Shown piece by piece: positions 10,459 through 22,365 of a DNA stretch of 64,000 nucleotides (positions are counted from its first letter, which is position 1; each line of letters starts with the position of its first letter). Source of the DNA: Ustulina deusta (lineage: Eukaryota; Ascomycota; Sordariomycetes; Xylariales; Xylariaceae). The stretch lies in assembly GCA_023159155.1 (NCBI GenBank), contig JAJNNX010000002.1, positions 1,736,001 through 1,800,000 on the forward strand. The letters are read 5' to 3'. The position numbers and the translations under genes were made by a program. The notes under the pieces are model-generated. The model did not search any database. It saw only the letters and a program-made list of their open reading frames with translations, and was not told the DNA's origin.

Positions 10459-11974
10459 ATGCCTCCCCGCCAGGCACCTCGAAAAGCAAAGGGGGCCATC
10501 GCGGAAAGCAGCGCAACCAAAGCCAATATTTCCAGGGCCCGCGGGGCGTCCAAGGTCGAGTCCAAGGCTCGAGTTGCCAAGCGCAAAGTTATCGAAACCA
10601 GCCCCGAGCTTGAAATCACGTCGGGAGAAGAAGCAGAAACAAAGCCCGCAAAGAAACGCAAGGCCATAGTCAAGGCAAAGGTGGAAGAGGAAGAGGAAGA
10701 TTCGGCCGCCGAGGAGCCTAAATTTGCTGCCCCGAAGAAGCCGAGGGCAGCCAAAGCCAAAGCCAAAGCCAAGGCCAAGGCCAACCCAGAAGACGAGATG
10801 CCCCTCGCCGAACGCACCGTCATCACGTCGCTAAAGAAGGCGATGGTCATCGGCGCTCATGTTAGTAGTGCAGGTGGTATGTGTAGCTCCCAATCCCCGA
10901 TTGTGTGTGCAAGCTCCAATCCTTGTCTGACGCAGCGTGATAGGCGTCCACAACTCAATCACAAACACCGTGCACATCGGCGCGAACGCATTTGCGCTCT
11001 TCCTCAAATCACAGCGCAAATGGGCGAACCCACCCATCACCCCCGATGCCCGGGACAAGTTTCGGAGCCTCTCCAAGACGCACAAATTCGAAGTCCACCG
11101 ACACTGCCTACCCCACGGCTCGTACCTTGTGAATCTGGCACAAGCAGAGAAGGAAAAGGCAGAGCAGGCGTATGGCGCGTTTCTCGACGACTTGCAGCGG
11201 TGCGAGTCGCTCGGAATCAAGCTATACAATTTCCACCCGGGCAACACGAACGGGGACGCCCGCGACGCCGCAATCGGACGCATCGCGGCGCAGCTGAATA
11301 AGGCGCATCAGGCGACAGAGACGGTAATAACCGTGCTCGAGAACATGGCTGGCCAAGGCAACGTCATCGGCTCGACATTTGAGGATCTGCGCGACATCAT
11401 CGCGCTCATAGACGATAAGGCCCGTGTTGGTGTGTGCATCGACACATGCCACGCCTTCGCAGCGGGCTACGACCTGCGCTCGCCCGAGGCGTTTGCGGCC
11501 ACCATGTCGAAATTCGACGAGGTGGTCGGCGCGTCCTATCTACGGGCACTACACCTCAATGACAGCAAAGCGCCCTTCGCTTCACATCGCGACTTGCATG
11601 CCAACATCGGGACGGGATTCCTCGGTCTCCGTGCCTTCCACAACGTCGTGAACTACGACCCCCTTTCCGGCTTGCCCATGGTCCTCGAGACACCCATCGA
11701 CCGGCCCGGGCCCGATGGCAAGACCATCGAGGACAAGCAGATCTGGGCAGATGAGATCAAGCTGCTCGAGGGCCTTATCGGCATGGACCCCGCGTCGGCG
11801 GAGTTTACTGACCTCGAGGAGAAATTGCAGACGCAGGGTGCGAGCGAGCGCGCCAAGATCCAAGATCAAGTTGATCGCAAGAGCGCCAAGGATGCAAAGA
11901 AGACGAGCGCAAAGCCGAGAGGGAAGAACAAGACGAAGAAGGCCGAGGAAGATTCCGACGACGGTTCTGAATGA
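10459..11974 (+). CDS. apn1: AP endonuclease Apn1 (endonuclease IV family)
   Basis: Apn1 cleaves 5' of abasic sites and trims blocked 3' ends in base excision repair, in nucleus and mitochondria. Two exons (10459-10876 and 10944-11974, intron GTATGT to TAG, 67 nt) give 482 aa. Residues 1-125 are a lysine/alanine/glutamate-rich tail with NLS-like KKRK and an AKAKAKAKAK run. The endonuclease IV TIM barrel spans about 130-425. All nine expected Zn ligands are visible by family pattern: H197 (PHGSY), H237 (FHPG), E272 (LENM), D306 and H309 (IDTCH), H343 (LHLND), D356 and H358 (RDLH), E388 (LETP). A second lysine-rich tail ends the protein. Fungal homologues usually have such basic extensions, which suggest nuclear targeting. 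It acts directly downstream of Ogg1, encoded 9 kb away. Confidence 0.95.
10749..10784 (+). repeat. in-frame (GCCAAA/GCCAAG)n repeat in apn1
   Basis: About six copies of a GCC-AAR hexamer encode alternating Ala-Lys within the disordered N-terminal tail of Apn1. Gain or loss of units would keep the frame, so length polymorphism between strains is plausible. Confidence 0.7.
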
Positions 11975-12295
11975 TTTTCAATGTCATAATTGAGACTTGT
12001 TTTTCACCTAGGAAACCGATAAGGCTCGTGTATAAAAAAGGCATCTCTGGTACTGTATATGTATATTCATTGTCCGAGAACCCAGTTTGTAACTTGATGA
12101 ATAATAGCATGGCGTCTGGGATAAGGTAAATAGGGACGAAACAAAAGTTCGCATGTGGCTTTTCTGTCTGTACCGTCACAAATATCCGAATGATAGGTTA
12201 CCCGCGTGAAACGCTATCGAATGGTAGGCAGAATAAACGCTATCCTCTGTCAGGGAACTGATCGATTGATCTTGGAGAGACCGGGACTCGGATAT

Positions 12296-12321
12296 GATAA
12301 TAATAACAATAATAATAATAT
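12296..12321. repeat. AAT microsatellite
   Basis: Imperfect (AAT)n run with one AAC interruption, in the convergent 3' region. Confidence 0.7.
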
Positions 12322-12510
12322 ACTCAGGATCAATTCAACTCGTAGCTAATGGATGGATATCTTAAACGGGGAAAACATTTCGTCTCTCTCGGCCCCGAAC
12401 GCCCTAATCAAATGCGTTGCTCGTCTCGTCATGTTCATAAACTTAGGGCACCAAATCCCCGTTGTTCGTGCGCAATGAAATCGCAGTCAGCCACCATGTC
12501 TAATGTATAT

Positions 12511-12529
12511 CCCCCCCCCCCTCCCCCCC
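12511..12529. repeat. homopolymer C tract (C11 T C7)
   Basis: Uninterrupted C run broken by a single T, 60 bp beyond the bub1 stop. A similar C6-T-C9 tract lies at 55077-55092. Confidence 0.75.
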
Positions 12530-12588
12530 AATTCGCGATCTCAGATCGTGTATTGTCTGTACCCGGCAGCCCACGTCAAGCGAGACCT

Positions 12589-15500
12589 TTACTCTCGATG
12601 TTTTTTACTCCTCGCCCAGGTCTCGACGCGATTCATCATGCCCCGAAGGCCGATGCCCTTCTCGCAATTGGCCTCGAGCCAGACCTCCATGCGCTCGCGG
12701 ATGTGTTTCAGGCCGCGATTGACGGGCAGCCGCGTCTCGGCCTCGGCCTCGACGTGCGAGCCGGGGTTGAGCAGGACGTCGAAGCAGTCGGCCCAGATGT
12801 CCGTCTGCCAGTAGCGCTTGAGGGATTCGCGGATCTTGTACTTCCTGCCGGCCGCGGTCCCGAGGCCGCCCTGGTCCGCGCGCACCGTCTCGATGTACTT
12901 GCCGAACAGCAGACAGTGCACGATGCCCGCGAGCCCGTGGTAGTCGAGCTGCCAGGTCCAGGGGCGGCCCTCGCGCACCTCGGCGCAGTCTTCCTTCGTC
13001 GTCTTCCAATCTGCGATGAACTGCACGTCTTTCTCGAAGGCGCGCATGTCGATGCCTCGGCCAAAGTCGATCAAGACTACGCCGCGAGTCGACCAGTTGC
13101 CCGAGCCATCCGCGAGCCACTGGTTCGAGAGCGCCTGTGCTTGCGGCTGGGACTGGGAGGCAGAGGAGGGGATTTCGTCGAGCCGCAGCAGGCAATTGTC
13201 GGCCTTCAGGTCGCCGTGGAGGATCTGCTTTGTGTGTAGTGCCTCGACGGTGCGCAGCAGCTCAATTGTGAAGAACATGGAAAGCGTCTCATCCATGATG
13301 CCGGATGGTTGCTCACGGAAGAAATTGACAACGGAGAGCAAGGTGGGATAAGGGTGGAAGGGCAGGAGCAGAAAACACTCGTCCTGATAAAGGTGCATCT
13401 CATGCGCCGCCGAGATGGAAGCTGTGGCACGGTGTTGCGGACCGAGACGATCGGCGGCGAGACGCATGATGAAGAATTCCCAAGGCGTAGGGGGATGCTC
13501 CATCTTGAGTGCTTCCAGGGAGGCGCGGCGTCGGGTTGCAAAGACACCCCTGCCCATTTCGACAATGCCGTCCTCCTCGCCGTTCTCGGGCGACGAATTC
13601 TCGACCAGATATACAGGCGCGAATGCCCCAGAGCCAAGTTCACGCTTCAGAGTGTATTCGCCCAAGAGCTCGGGAAACTCGAGGACCACGGGACTGTGAA
13701 TAGGACCAGTCTTCTCACTACTGCTCTTGCCATTCTTGCCCACAGCCTTGGCAAATCTGCGAATTTCCGTGCCACGATCGCTTCTCTCGTTGCGGTGATC
13801 GTAGAAGCCAGAGTATGAGCTAAGAGGTGGATGCATCTTGGTTAGGATCTCGTCCCTGATAATGCTGTCGACAGGGTTACATTGAGCTTCATGGATGATA
13901 GGTCCCTTCGGTATCGCAGGCGCAACAGACGCTTTGGGTTTAGGCTGTGACTTGGACAGCTGGGGCTGGGCAAGCTTTACGGGTGAGCGAGCATCGCTCA
14001 AGATCTCTCTCAATGGGCTGCTGAGTGGTTCAAAATCTTCGTCGTCTTCCTCCTCTTCCTCCTCAGCTGTGGCATCCAACGTGTCTATCTTGCACGGAGT
14101 TTTCACATAGTAGTTTGGCTTGGTTTCTGTGCACATGCCGACAGAGGTTTCTGTTCGCTCCGTAATAGGTGTCATAAACGGGAGGCGGTTGTTAGCCACC
14201 TCAGCCGGGTCCCTATACGGCCGCGTAGGTGGCTCGTAATCCTCAGGCGGGATCGGAATGAACCTAGTGCGAGTCTGCGGGGGGGAGTCTTCAGGTGTAG
14301 GTGGAAAATCGCCATCACCATCGCGGCCAGACTGTTGTACATCATTAGAATCGACGAGATCTAATATCTGGCTATCGCCCTCTTCATCTTCGTCTAGTCC
14401 ATATTCGCTCTCGCCGTCAACCTTTGGTATATGTTTTCGAGCGGTAAAATCTGACCACTCGCTCACACTTCTGTCGTCTGCAATCTCGTCTGCAATCTCG
14501 TCGTCACCAGCCTCACTTGTGCCAATTTGCCGTGTAGTGCCGGTGCTCTCTGCGCCACTAGTGTAGTCACCATCGGTCATATACTCATCTTCATCGCTTT
14601 GAATATCCTCATCAGCTGCTTTGAGGGGGGCATTGAAAAGATCGTATATCTCGTCCGTTGCAGCCCTCGTATGCATTGTCATGGTGGGTTCTGACGATAT
14701 CGCTCTTTTCTTCTTGATTTTTGGCCTTGACGGAGAGTCCAGGTTTGCTTTGACTGTGAAAATAGAGGCAATTAGCAATCGGGGTAATGGGTGCGAACCA
14801 AGGTCGGTTGCATGGAACAAGAAACGGTAGAGGTAGAATGGTAGCAAACAAACATAGTAGTGAATGTGCACGTACTAATTTGAGTCTCGTTTACTTCCAT
14901 GACTTTCTTCTTTCTCCCCTTAGCTGGCTTAGGGTGGTAATCTTTGAATGCTCCATTCTCGTCGAGCGCTGCAGTGTCTCTGTGAATTACTAATTTTTGC
15001 TGGACTACTCGGCTGAGAGCCTCTACTGGGGGGGTGTTCTCATCTGCCACCTCATGATGGCAATCGACTAGGCTCTCATCATCCCAGCAAGCATCAAGCC
15101 AGCCCCGACTGGCTGCCCATAACTCCTCGAAGCTCAATTCAGTACCTGGCTCCTCGGGGGTAGGGTACACAGCCTCGAGGTTAACATAAATGCGCTCTCT
15201 TTTACCATTCTGAGGGTTGATAATCACTTGGTGTTTTGAGGGAGCAATGACAATGTGAGACTCTGCTATTCTGGCCAATGACTGAAATACACAATCGCGC
15301 AACCGCCAACAATTAGTCCTATGATCATCAACAATCGGCCGTTGCCGGAAAGGGGCAAGACTGTATTAGCTTACCTGATCCCTGAACACGGCCATCTTCG
15401 CTGCACTGCTCTTCTTCACGCTCGTCTTCAACGTCTCTCCCGCCCAGGGCTTGGCCTCCATCACGTTCTCCTTCTTGCGATCAGCGAGAGATCCAATTGT

Positions 15501-16361
15501 ATCCCATCCCTTAGCCCCTTCTCCGGCGGATGACATCGCCGACTGTGTCGAACTTGCATCCGAGAAAATTGCGATCTTCGACTTGCTAGGTTTGGAAGAC
15601 TGTCCACCGACACCCATGTTTGGCCTGGGGGCCTGGGGATCTACTGGACGGGCTGCCGCTGCAAATGGATCAACCTTGGCAGCCAATGCCGGCCTCACGC
15701 TAGGTAACGCAGGAGAGGATGGCTCGTCTGTTGCGTCTGGCTGCTGGGCGCGTCGTTTCTCGAACTCGCCAAACTTGCGAATAAGACGTTGCACAGGGCG
15801 GGCTTCTCGCTCAATACCAAGCTTATACACCTCTTCGGCCTGGTTCCAGCGGCCAGCGCCTTCAAGCCAATCGGCGTATTCTTCGTAGAACAAGGCTAAA
15901 CTCTCGCCGATGCTGTGACGAGAGAGAAAGACGAATGTCTCTCTGGGGGAATCGGAGAAGAAGTGGATGTAATGCAGCCACAGCTTCAGATATCTGGGGT
16001 CGTTCTTGTACTGCAGTGACCCTATAAAAGTCTTGGTCGCGCGCTCAAGCAGTGTGTGAAGTTGGGATTGCGGTGTTCCTTGAGCGGACGGGTACGCGTC
16101 AAAAGTCCACCGAACATATCTATCGAAGACGTCGAGGGGGTCGTCAGATTCAGATAGAGCAGCGACTTCGGCCTCGTATTCGGCCCTGATACAATCGTTG
16201 ACGGTTTTGGTGTCGCTCGGAGTCGGTGTTGACAGCTTATGTAGAGGCGAGGGCGAGAAGACTTCGACCAGTTTCTTGGCTGATCGGCCCCCCGGTAGAG
16301 ATTGTATGTTTTCTTTCTGACCTTCGATGATGTCGAAATCAATGAGATCGCCGGCAGCCAT
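12589..16361 (-). CDS. bub1: spindle assembly checkpoint kinase Bub1
   Basis: Bub1 is the kinetochore checkpoint kinase that phosphorylates H2A and recruits Mad1/shugoshin. Exons 16361-15375, 15281-14876 and 14753-12589 (introns 93 and 122 nt) give 1185 aa. The Mad3/Bub1 TPR region spans about residues 55-200 (DPLDVFDRYVRWTFDAYP to LIRKFGEFEKRR). KEN motifs occur at 16-18 (GQKENIQ) and near 308 (RKKENV). The middle is acidic and disordered, including an E-rich run. The kinase domain is about 825-1180: glycine loop LGSGAFAPVY (about 838-847), K881 (EALKMEH), catalytic HGDLKADN (D979) and DFG (D1027). The start at 16361 (MAAGDLIDFD) is chosen over an in-frame upstream ATG at 16442 because conservation in the family, as I know it, begins at MAAGDLIDFD. 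Confidence 0.93.
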
Positions 16362-17040
16362 GATGCATATGGGTTTTTGGTGGCCTGCGCTGGACTGATT
16401 ATCTGTAGGGTTAGTTGTAGTTTGAGAAAAGGCGAAAGTCAAGAGAAGTAGTCATGCGGAGTCGGTCGCATTAATCAGGAACATCTTTTAATTGTTGACT
16501 GTTTTGGTCGCATCCCACTGCCGTTGTCCTGCCAACTCCTTTTATGGGGTAAGGCATGGCTTAAGGTTAGCACAGCCACAACTAATCTAGGTTAGGTTAG
16601 TGTACCTGCCAGCGTCATTAAATAGGTACCTAGGTACTTCCCTAAGGTACTTTTTTAGTAGACCCAGCAGGTTTTTAAGCTCAAAGTTAGGTACTACAGC
16701 ATTTACCTCCTCCAAAAACAGCAATGCTGGGTTGTCGGCGTCATCAAGCCTTACGCAAATGGAATCAGGGGGGGGTGACTTGTCAGCCTACTAATAAATT
16801 TAAAGAGCCGCAAGCTTATCAATATCTGCACCTTGAATTCGCATATACGGTGCGGCTTCCAATGTATTATTAGTACCTGTCAAAGTATAATGTGACGTTC
16901 CAGTTGTCCCTAATATAAAGATTCAGAGAGTGGTGCGGCGAAATCCCCATTACCTAGCACACAGTTGACGAACCAAGTCCCAAAGCCGGTTACGACATCT
17001 CCAGGGGGAAAGAGGAGAGAGAGAAGGAAGAAAAAAACAG
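16362..17040. other. intergenic region upstream of bub1
   Basis: Should hold the bub1 promoter and the TENA gene 3' UTR. It carries a dense cluster of the TAGGTACCTAGGTA-type motif (about 16590-16650). No gene seen. Confidence 0.6.
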
Positions 17041-17814
17041 CTAAGCAGTGTCGTCTGCAATGGTCACAGGCCAGAAGCCCTCCTCGAGAACAAAAACTTT
17101 CTTGATCATCGCCGCGGCTGTCACAAACCTAGCATCCCTATTATCCTCTCCTGACAGACTTTCTGCATATGCATCCAAGCACTCCTGGATTTCGTTGACG
17201 AAGTCTTGGAAAGGCTGCGAGGTCCAATTGGGGATGAATTGCTCGCGTAGCGCGCCACCATCAAGGTCTTTCTCGAAGTCGTTATTCTGGGAGCTCCGGT
17301 TCGCATAGCCCCAGGCGGTTAGGTAAGCTTTTTCCGTCGCCCAAAGGACGACTAGCCCATCAAATAGGGTCCTCGGCGACTCTTCTTGTGGTGGGGTGGT
17401 GAACGAGTCGAATAGTTTGATGTAGCCCTTGGTTGTCGCATTGGGACCAAATGTATGTTCGCCGGGGCCCGCGGCCACCAAGTTGAGATCGTAGCTACCT
17501 GCTGTCTCCTCGAAGAATTGCAACTCACGCATAATACCAGCTAGGCATCCCTGCAGTAACGTGAGGATTCGCCATTGTAGAGTGCCTTTTGCGTCAACCT
17601 CAACAGGAAGCTTGATGCGGGAAACCAAACCGCCGATGAATCGGACATATGCCTGAGCATACAATCTGTCTTGAGAGAGCCACTCGCTGAGTGTCTCGCG
17701 AGGGAGGCGACCTTGGCCGCCCAAGCGGAGGAACGGTGATTGTGTTGCTCGCTGGTGGAGGTCGGCTATCTGGGGGTCGGCTAGCAGACTCTCTGTCAAC
17801 GATTGTTTACTCAT
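17041..17814 (-). CDS. TENA/THI-4 family protein (heme-oxygenase-like fold)
   Basis: A single-exon 257-aa protein. The pattern WLSQDRLYAQAYVRFIGGL (about 45-63), a buried C90 (LLQGCLAGIMREL), ATEKAYLTAWGYA (about 159-171) and the terminal FVLEEGFWPV (about 241-250) fit the all-helical TENA/THI-4 fold. Members include thiaminase II and thiamine-salvage hydrolases, while many fungal stand-alone versions have no proven substrate. It is not fused to a kinase as in yeast Thi20. The start at 17814 (MSKQSLTESL) is preferred over an in-frame ATG 57 nt upstream because the family alignment begins there. No thiamine riboswitch was seen in the short upstream region. Biochemical role is inferred from the family only. 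Confidence 0.82.
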   Translation of the reverse strand: MSKQSLTESLLADPQIADLHQRATQSPFLRLGGQGRLPRETLSEWLSQDRLYAQAYVRFIGGLVSRIKLPVEVDAKGTLQWRILTLLQGCLAGIMRELQFFEETAGSYDLNLVAAGPGEHTFGPNATTKGYIKLFDSFTTPPQEESPRTLFDGLVVLWATEKAYLTAWGYANRSSQNNDFEKDLDGGALREQFIPNWTSQPFQDFVNEIQECLDAYAESLSGEDNRDARFVTAAAMIKKVFVLEEGFWPVTIADDTA

Positions 17815-18506
17815 CGTGTCCCCGATGCGGGAAGTTCCAAGTCTGCGCCAAGAGATTTGTTCTAACAGCAAGTATGCCTAACTTAAAAAGGATATTAATA
17901 CTTTAGAGTGACTGCGGAAATAATTGCAGTGTCAGTTAGGTAAGCTGCATTCATTTGATGACAGGGAGGGGTCAGTCAAGAAAAAGTTCCGGAGGCGATG
18001 TTGATTCGTGAATAAACCAAAATGGCTACCATTACAGCAGGACCCGGAAGGACGACCTTTTATTATTCCACCTAGCACACCTAGCCCTACACACATCGGC
18101 GCAACCAAAAAATACAGGCCGTGCAACTTGACGTAATAGCAACCTCATTTTAACCTATGTCTCGCAGCTTATGCAATCCATTTTCCAATCGCGACTTGAA
18201 CACTCCCGAATGTAAGTGAGTAGGCGAATAAATCAAGTGTTAATAAATCGTGATCAGTAGGATTCAGACCGCACATTTTTCTCGGGACGTTCTAGGATCG
18301 AAAGACGCCCTCAAATCCCTTTGCAACACATTGCTAAATGGCCCTTTCGACCCAATAAACCTGGTCCTGGCACTAAGTTATAGTAGAATACACGCATTCT
18401 CATGCAGATGTCGAGCAAAGCTCGCTTCGGTTCCCTACAACCGTTCCCGCCCGAGGTCAAATTGTATAGCCAACTTGACCGAATTCCGGGATTAGCAAGC
18501 CTCTCC
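17815..18506. other. intergenic region between the TENA gene and U2AF gene
   Basis: About 690 bp containing the TENA gene promoter and the U2AF large-subunit 3' UTR. No gene, repeat or RNA structure was recognised. Confidence 0.6.
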
Positions 18507-20412
18507 TTACCATGCTGCGACCTCAAAATTTTCCTAAGAACATGTTAGAAGGTGCCACAATGGCGATGTTTATTGAAGCCTTACCTCTGGGAAATACGTT
18601 GTGACGACGGTTCTGTCGGCAAACTTCCTTCCTGCCAATGCTTGAAGCGCATTTTTGGCTGATTCCGTGGTATCAAACTTGACGAAAATTTTACCAACAC
18701 CCGCAGACTGTCGACTGCCTCCAATTGGTCTCGGCACCTTCATTGCCATAATCTTGCCGTATTTGGAACACTCTCCTTCCACATCCTCACAGATTTCTAC
18801 TTGGTCAGCTACATCAGTCTGCAAGAAAAAATTAGAAACTCACCTTCATAGTCGTCATTGTCTAATAGCTCTTCTGGTGTTACCATATTGAGTAGCTGTA
18901 CTACGCGGCTCATCTCTGAGTCGTTGGAAGCGGTTGTGCCGGCAAGCATAGACATGGCATTCACACCCATCTCAACACCAGACACTTGGGTGATGCCAAT
19001 ACTGGCCTTTTGAACCTTGAGGTTCTTTTCGCCGATGACCATGCCATGCAGGCCCTGCACAGCAATGTCTGTGATAGAAGGGTCAACGAATTCGCAAAAT
19101 GCAACTCCCTGACAGTTGTTAGTTTAAACCACGAATTTTGTAGATGTCGACCTACACGAGATTCTTCGGTGCCATTGTCTTTCACGAGGACGAACGCCTT
19201 AAGCTCTCCAAATGCTACCAGAAGCTCAACGACCTGTTCATCTGCGAGATACGGGGGAATATTTGAAATGCTAATCTTGTTAGGGGTATCAACCACCACT
19301 TTTGATACGACTCCGGGCTCATAAGGTGTGTCTTCGGCCACAGCTGGGACAATGTAATCCTTCGGCCGCTTAATCTGGAGTCCAGCAGAAGCCGCTCCAT
19401 TCACTGCATCATCTGCTTCCATCGATATGCCGTCCAGAGCTAGGGCAACTGTGGCTTCCGAGGCATGTCTGAATTCGAGTAAGGCAAAGGAGTGATCCTT
19501 CGAAATCTGGCATAGGACACAGGGATCGGTACTCTCGATTACGTTGAGACCATTTAACTGGAGGTTAAAGAAGCCGATGAGGTTATCATCAGTAGAGCCT
19601 GGTGGGAGGTTAGAAACCAATAGTCTCTTGCTTTGTCGCGAGTTGCCTGGCTTTAGTGCTGCACTGTTAACAGCACCACCTGGGTGGTTCATAAAAGCCT
19701 GAAGCCTTGTGGGATCCATAGGTTGCTGTCGCGGTGCACCTGGTAGCGGGAACATGCCCGACAGCTTTGCTTGCTCGGCCGTGACGTTGTCGTAACCAGG
19801 GGGCTTGATATCCCACTGGGTCATACGACGCTTCCGCTCGAGGACAGGGACGACGTCGGTAAGATCTGGTGTGGGCTCGCGCTTCTTTGGAGGCGAGGCG
19901 CTACGACCACGGCGATTTTGCGCAAAGAGGTCCTCATCACGATCTCTACCGCCACGGTCTCGCCGGTCGCCACCACCACGGCGATCGTCTCCATATCCTT
20001 CACGGTCCCGACGAGGCGGCCGGGGGGCCTCATCACGGCGGTGTTCCCTCCGAGCACCCCGATCACCCCGATCACCCCGATCGCGATCCCATTCTCGCTC
20101 TCTACGATCACGGCCGGCGCCGCCATATCGATCTTCGCGCTCGCGGTCTCGGTGGCTTCGACTTGAAGCATAGGCATCCTCGTCGCGGTGGGGGCGTCGT
20201 GGTGATCTGCTACGCCTTCGGTCACGTCGATCACCGCGGTCGCCTCGATCCCGTCTATCGTCACGAGAAGAGTAGTCGCGGGATGCGCCAAGGCGACCAT
20301 CTGCAATTAGTCGGTCAGTGAATGGGCCTGATGCTGTGGCTATGGGTTTGGTTAAAGCGTGATTGAGAGGCTGGATGCACTCACCTCGCGCAGTGTAGCT
20401 GTCTGCGTTCAT
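18507..20412 (-). CDS. U2AF65: splicing factor U2AF large subunit (U2AF65)
   Basis: U2AF65 binds the polypyrimidine tract and recruits U2 snRNP to the 3' splice site. Five exons (20412-20385, 20300-19156, 19108-18844, 18796-18585, 18533-18507; introns 84, 47, 47 and 50 nt) give 558 aa. An RS/RD-rich arm occupies about 18-145. The U2AF35-binding ULM follows, with the key Trp at 172 (TQWDIKPPGYD). RRM1 is about 233-322 (KRLLVSNLPP), RRM2 about 350-430 (NKISISNIPPYL), and the C-terminal UHM about 455-558 (ICEDVEGECSKYG, VGKIFVKF). The last exon encodes only ENFEVAAW plus stop, a typical U2AF tail, which validates the final intron. The UHM is the docking site for the ULMs of SF3b155, encoded at 43.4-47.1 kb. 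It is divergent from ogg1. Confidence 0.95.
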
Positions 20413-20930
20413 GGCGACACAGATGCTGATTTGAATAGGGATAAAGAGTGCAGCTCGCCAGTCAATGTAGATGTAGTAGTGATGCAATAAGTGCTGAGAG
20501 AAGCCTTTGGAGGAATGCAGAGCTCCTTGTAGAGCCGCGTTGCAAGATCGACCGCGAGGCTGGAGAATTTAGAAATTTTGGTTGGACAGAGAACTCCAGT
20601 GTTTCTGGCAGCAGGTCCAGGGACCACTCAAGCCACTGAAAACAAGCCCAGACCAGTGCCCAGACCGGCGGAGTGTGGTAAGTATAGTATCCCGCTAGTA
20701 CTACCTAGGTAATTAGCACTAGTGGATCCGGGGCCAATCACACGTTAGCGCCACTTACCCCTTTAGGACTTGGAGTGCCAGCTTCAGCCCCTGGACCCTT
20801 CCAATCTGCAGTCCTTCTCAGTAATCATCACGACCTAAGCTCTTCAAGACCTGCCTGTCTTATAAGCTATAACCCTCTTCTCCTTTTCACGACTCTCTGT
20901 TCTTACTAAAGGTCGCCCATATGCTCTGTA
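20413..20930. promoter_or_regulatory. shared divergent promoter region of U2AF65 and ogg1
   Basis: Only 518 bp separate the two divergent start codons, so both promoters and 5' UTRs must lie here. It contains a CTACCTAGGTA motif (about 20700-20710) and pyrimidine-rich stretches near the ogg1 start. No TATA box is evident. Co-regulation is inference. Confidence 0.55.
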
Positions 20931-22251
20931 ATGCCACCACTCCGCGCGTCTGAGTGGTGCAAGCTACCTCTCAGTTTGACTGAACTCTGCATTGATACAA
21001 CCCTCCGCTGTGGGCAGTCTTTTCGGTGGCAGAAGATTAATGATGAGTGGTAAACGATTGCATCCGATAGCCCATTGTTTTTTATTCCTTTTCCTAACCG
21101 CTCCTTCGTAGGAACTGTGTGCTACACGGCCGCTTGTTGTCCTTGAAGCAGGATGAATCATTTTTACATTATAAGGCAACTTGGCCAAAGAACAGTTCGA
21201 GTTCACGCAAGCCTGTCGTGTCGCCGAAGGAGAGAGACGATATAGATATTCAGCAAGAAGATGATACAGAGGCTCTTATCAAACACTATTTCAGCCTAAA
21301 ACATGATTTGGCAGCCCTGTATGACCAGTGGTCTGAGTCGGATTCTAACTTCAAGAAGAAAGCACCAAGATTCACCGGAATTCGCATTCTCAGCCAAGAT
21401 GCTTGGGAGGCTCTCATAGCCTTCATTTGCAGCAGTAACAATCATATCTCGCGCATTTCGCAAATGGTATGGAGATCCACGCCTTAGATTCTTTGTGATG
21501 CTAATGCCTTGGACAGGTTCATAAACTTTGTGTGCATTACGGCCCTCTGATAGGCCGTATAGGAGATGAAGCCTTCCACGATTTTCCATCCCCCCAAGCT
21601 TTGGCTGGGAAGAAGGTTGAAGCCCACCTAAGAGAGCTTGGTTTTGGGTATCGAGCCAAGTATATTGCTGGAACAGCCATGACAGTGTCTATGCAAAAAC
21701 CAGAAGGGTGGCTGGAAAGCTTAACGAACCCAGAAAATCTCAGATGGGCGCCAATTTCCATTCCGGTTCGGGACGAAGCCATCACATACAAGCGAGCCCA
21801 CGAAGAGCTCCTTCTGCTCTCGGGCGTTGGTCCCAAAGTAGCGGATTGTGTGTGTTTGATGGGGCTAGGTTGGAGTGAGGCTGTGCCAGTTGACACGCAC
21901 GTCTGGCAGATCGCCCAGCGTGATTACCGATTTGGGAAGACCAAAACCAAGACGTTTTCAAAGGCTATGTACGACTCGATTGGTGACCACTTTCGCCAAA
22001 TATGGGGCCCACAAGCCGGATGGGCTCAGTCAGTTTTATTCACTGCGAACCTAAAGTCATTTTCCGAACAAGCAGCTGCAAATCCCAAAGTGGCTGATAT
22101 CACGGTTGTCAAACAAGAAATAAATAGTGAATCATCACTCAACGCCAGAAAACGCCGGACCACGGCTATTGTTGAGCAAATCAAGATTGAAAATGATGAG
22201 CCTTCAGACGTCAAAGGAATCGGTAGAAAGAGGAGGAAGACTCGGAGATGA
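20931..22251 (+). CDS. ogg1: 8-oxoguanine DNA glycosylase/AP lyase Ogg1
   Basis: Ogg1 removes 8-oxoguanine opposite C and nicks the abasic site; it works in nucleus and mitochondria. Exons 20931-21049, 21112-21466 and 21517-22251 (introns 62 and 50 nt) give 402 aa. The start is supported by EWCKLPLSLTELCIDTTLRCGQSFRW split across exon 1, the typical N-terminal Ogg1 beta-sheet. The HhH-GPD domain includes SGVGPKVADCVCLMGL, with the catalytic Lys at 265, and VPVDTHVWQ, with Asp 284. NNHISRISQM in exon 2 is the family NNN-type motif. There is an insertion of about 20 residues before the HhH (about 215-245), and a basic C-terminal tail RKRRKTRR that looks like an NLS. It converges on the SDR gene 114 bp downstream. 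Its product is the substrate of Apn1. Confidence 0.94.
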
Positions 22252-22365
22252 GACGATCCATTACTTCTTGTACAAAGTGCCTAGTATATACTACCTCTCA
22301 TTCGCGAACATGGAGGGATTTTCCAGCGCCTTCAATCCGTGTGATCTCCTATCGATGCCATCTAG

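Larger units (their letters stand above)
11975..12588. other. convergent intergenic region between apn1 and bub1
   Basis: Holds both 3' UTRs. It contains an AAT-rich microsatellite (about 12296-12321) and a C11-T-C7 tract (12511-12529). No gene seen. Confidence 0.6.

Noticed and set aside
12349..13239. 296-aa plus-strand open frame
   Set aside because: It is antisense to the Bub1 kinase exon. The minus strand has all kinase motifs; the plus frame is a by-product of GC-rich third positions.
16362..16442. N-terminal extension of Bub1 from the upstream ATG
   Set aside because: The extension is compositionally unlike the family, and conservation begins at MAAGDLIDFD; the downstream start was used.
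19771..20321. Overlapping plus- and minus-strand frames rich in Arg, Ser or Ile
   Set aside because: They are shadows of the RS/RD-repeat arm of U2AF65, whose repetitive codons keep other frames open.
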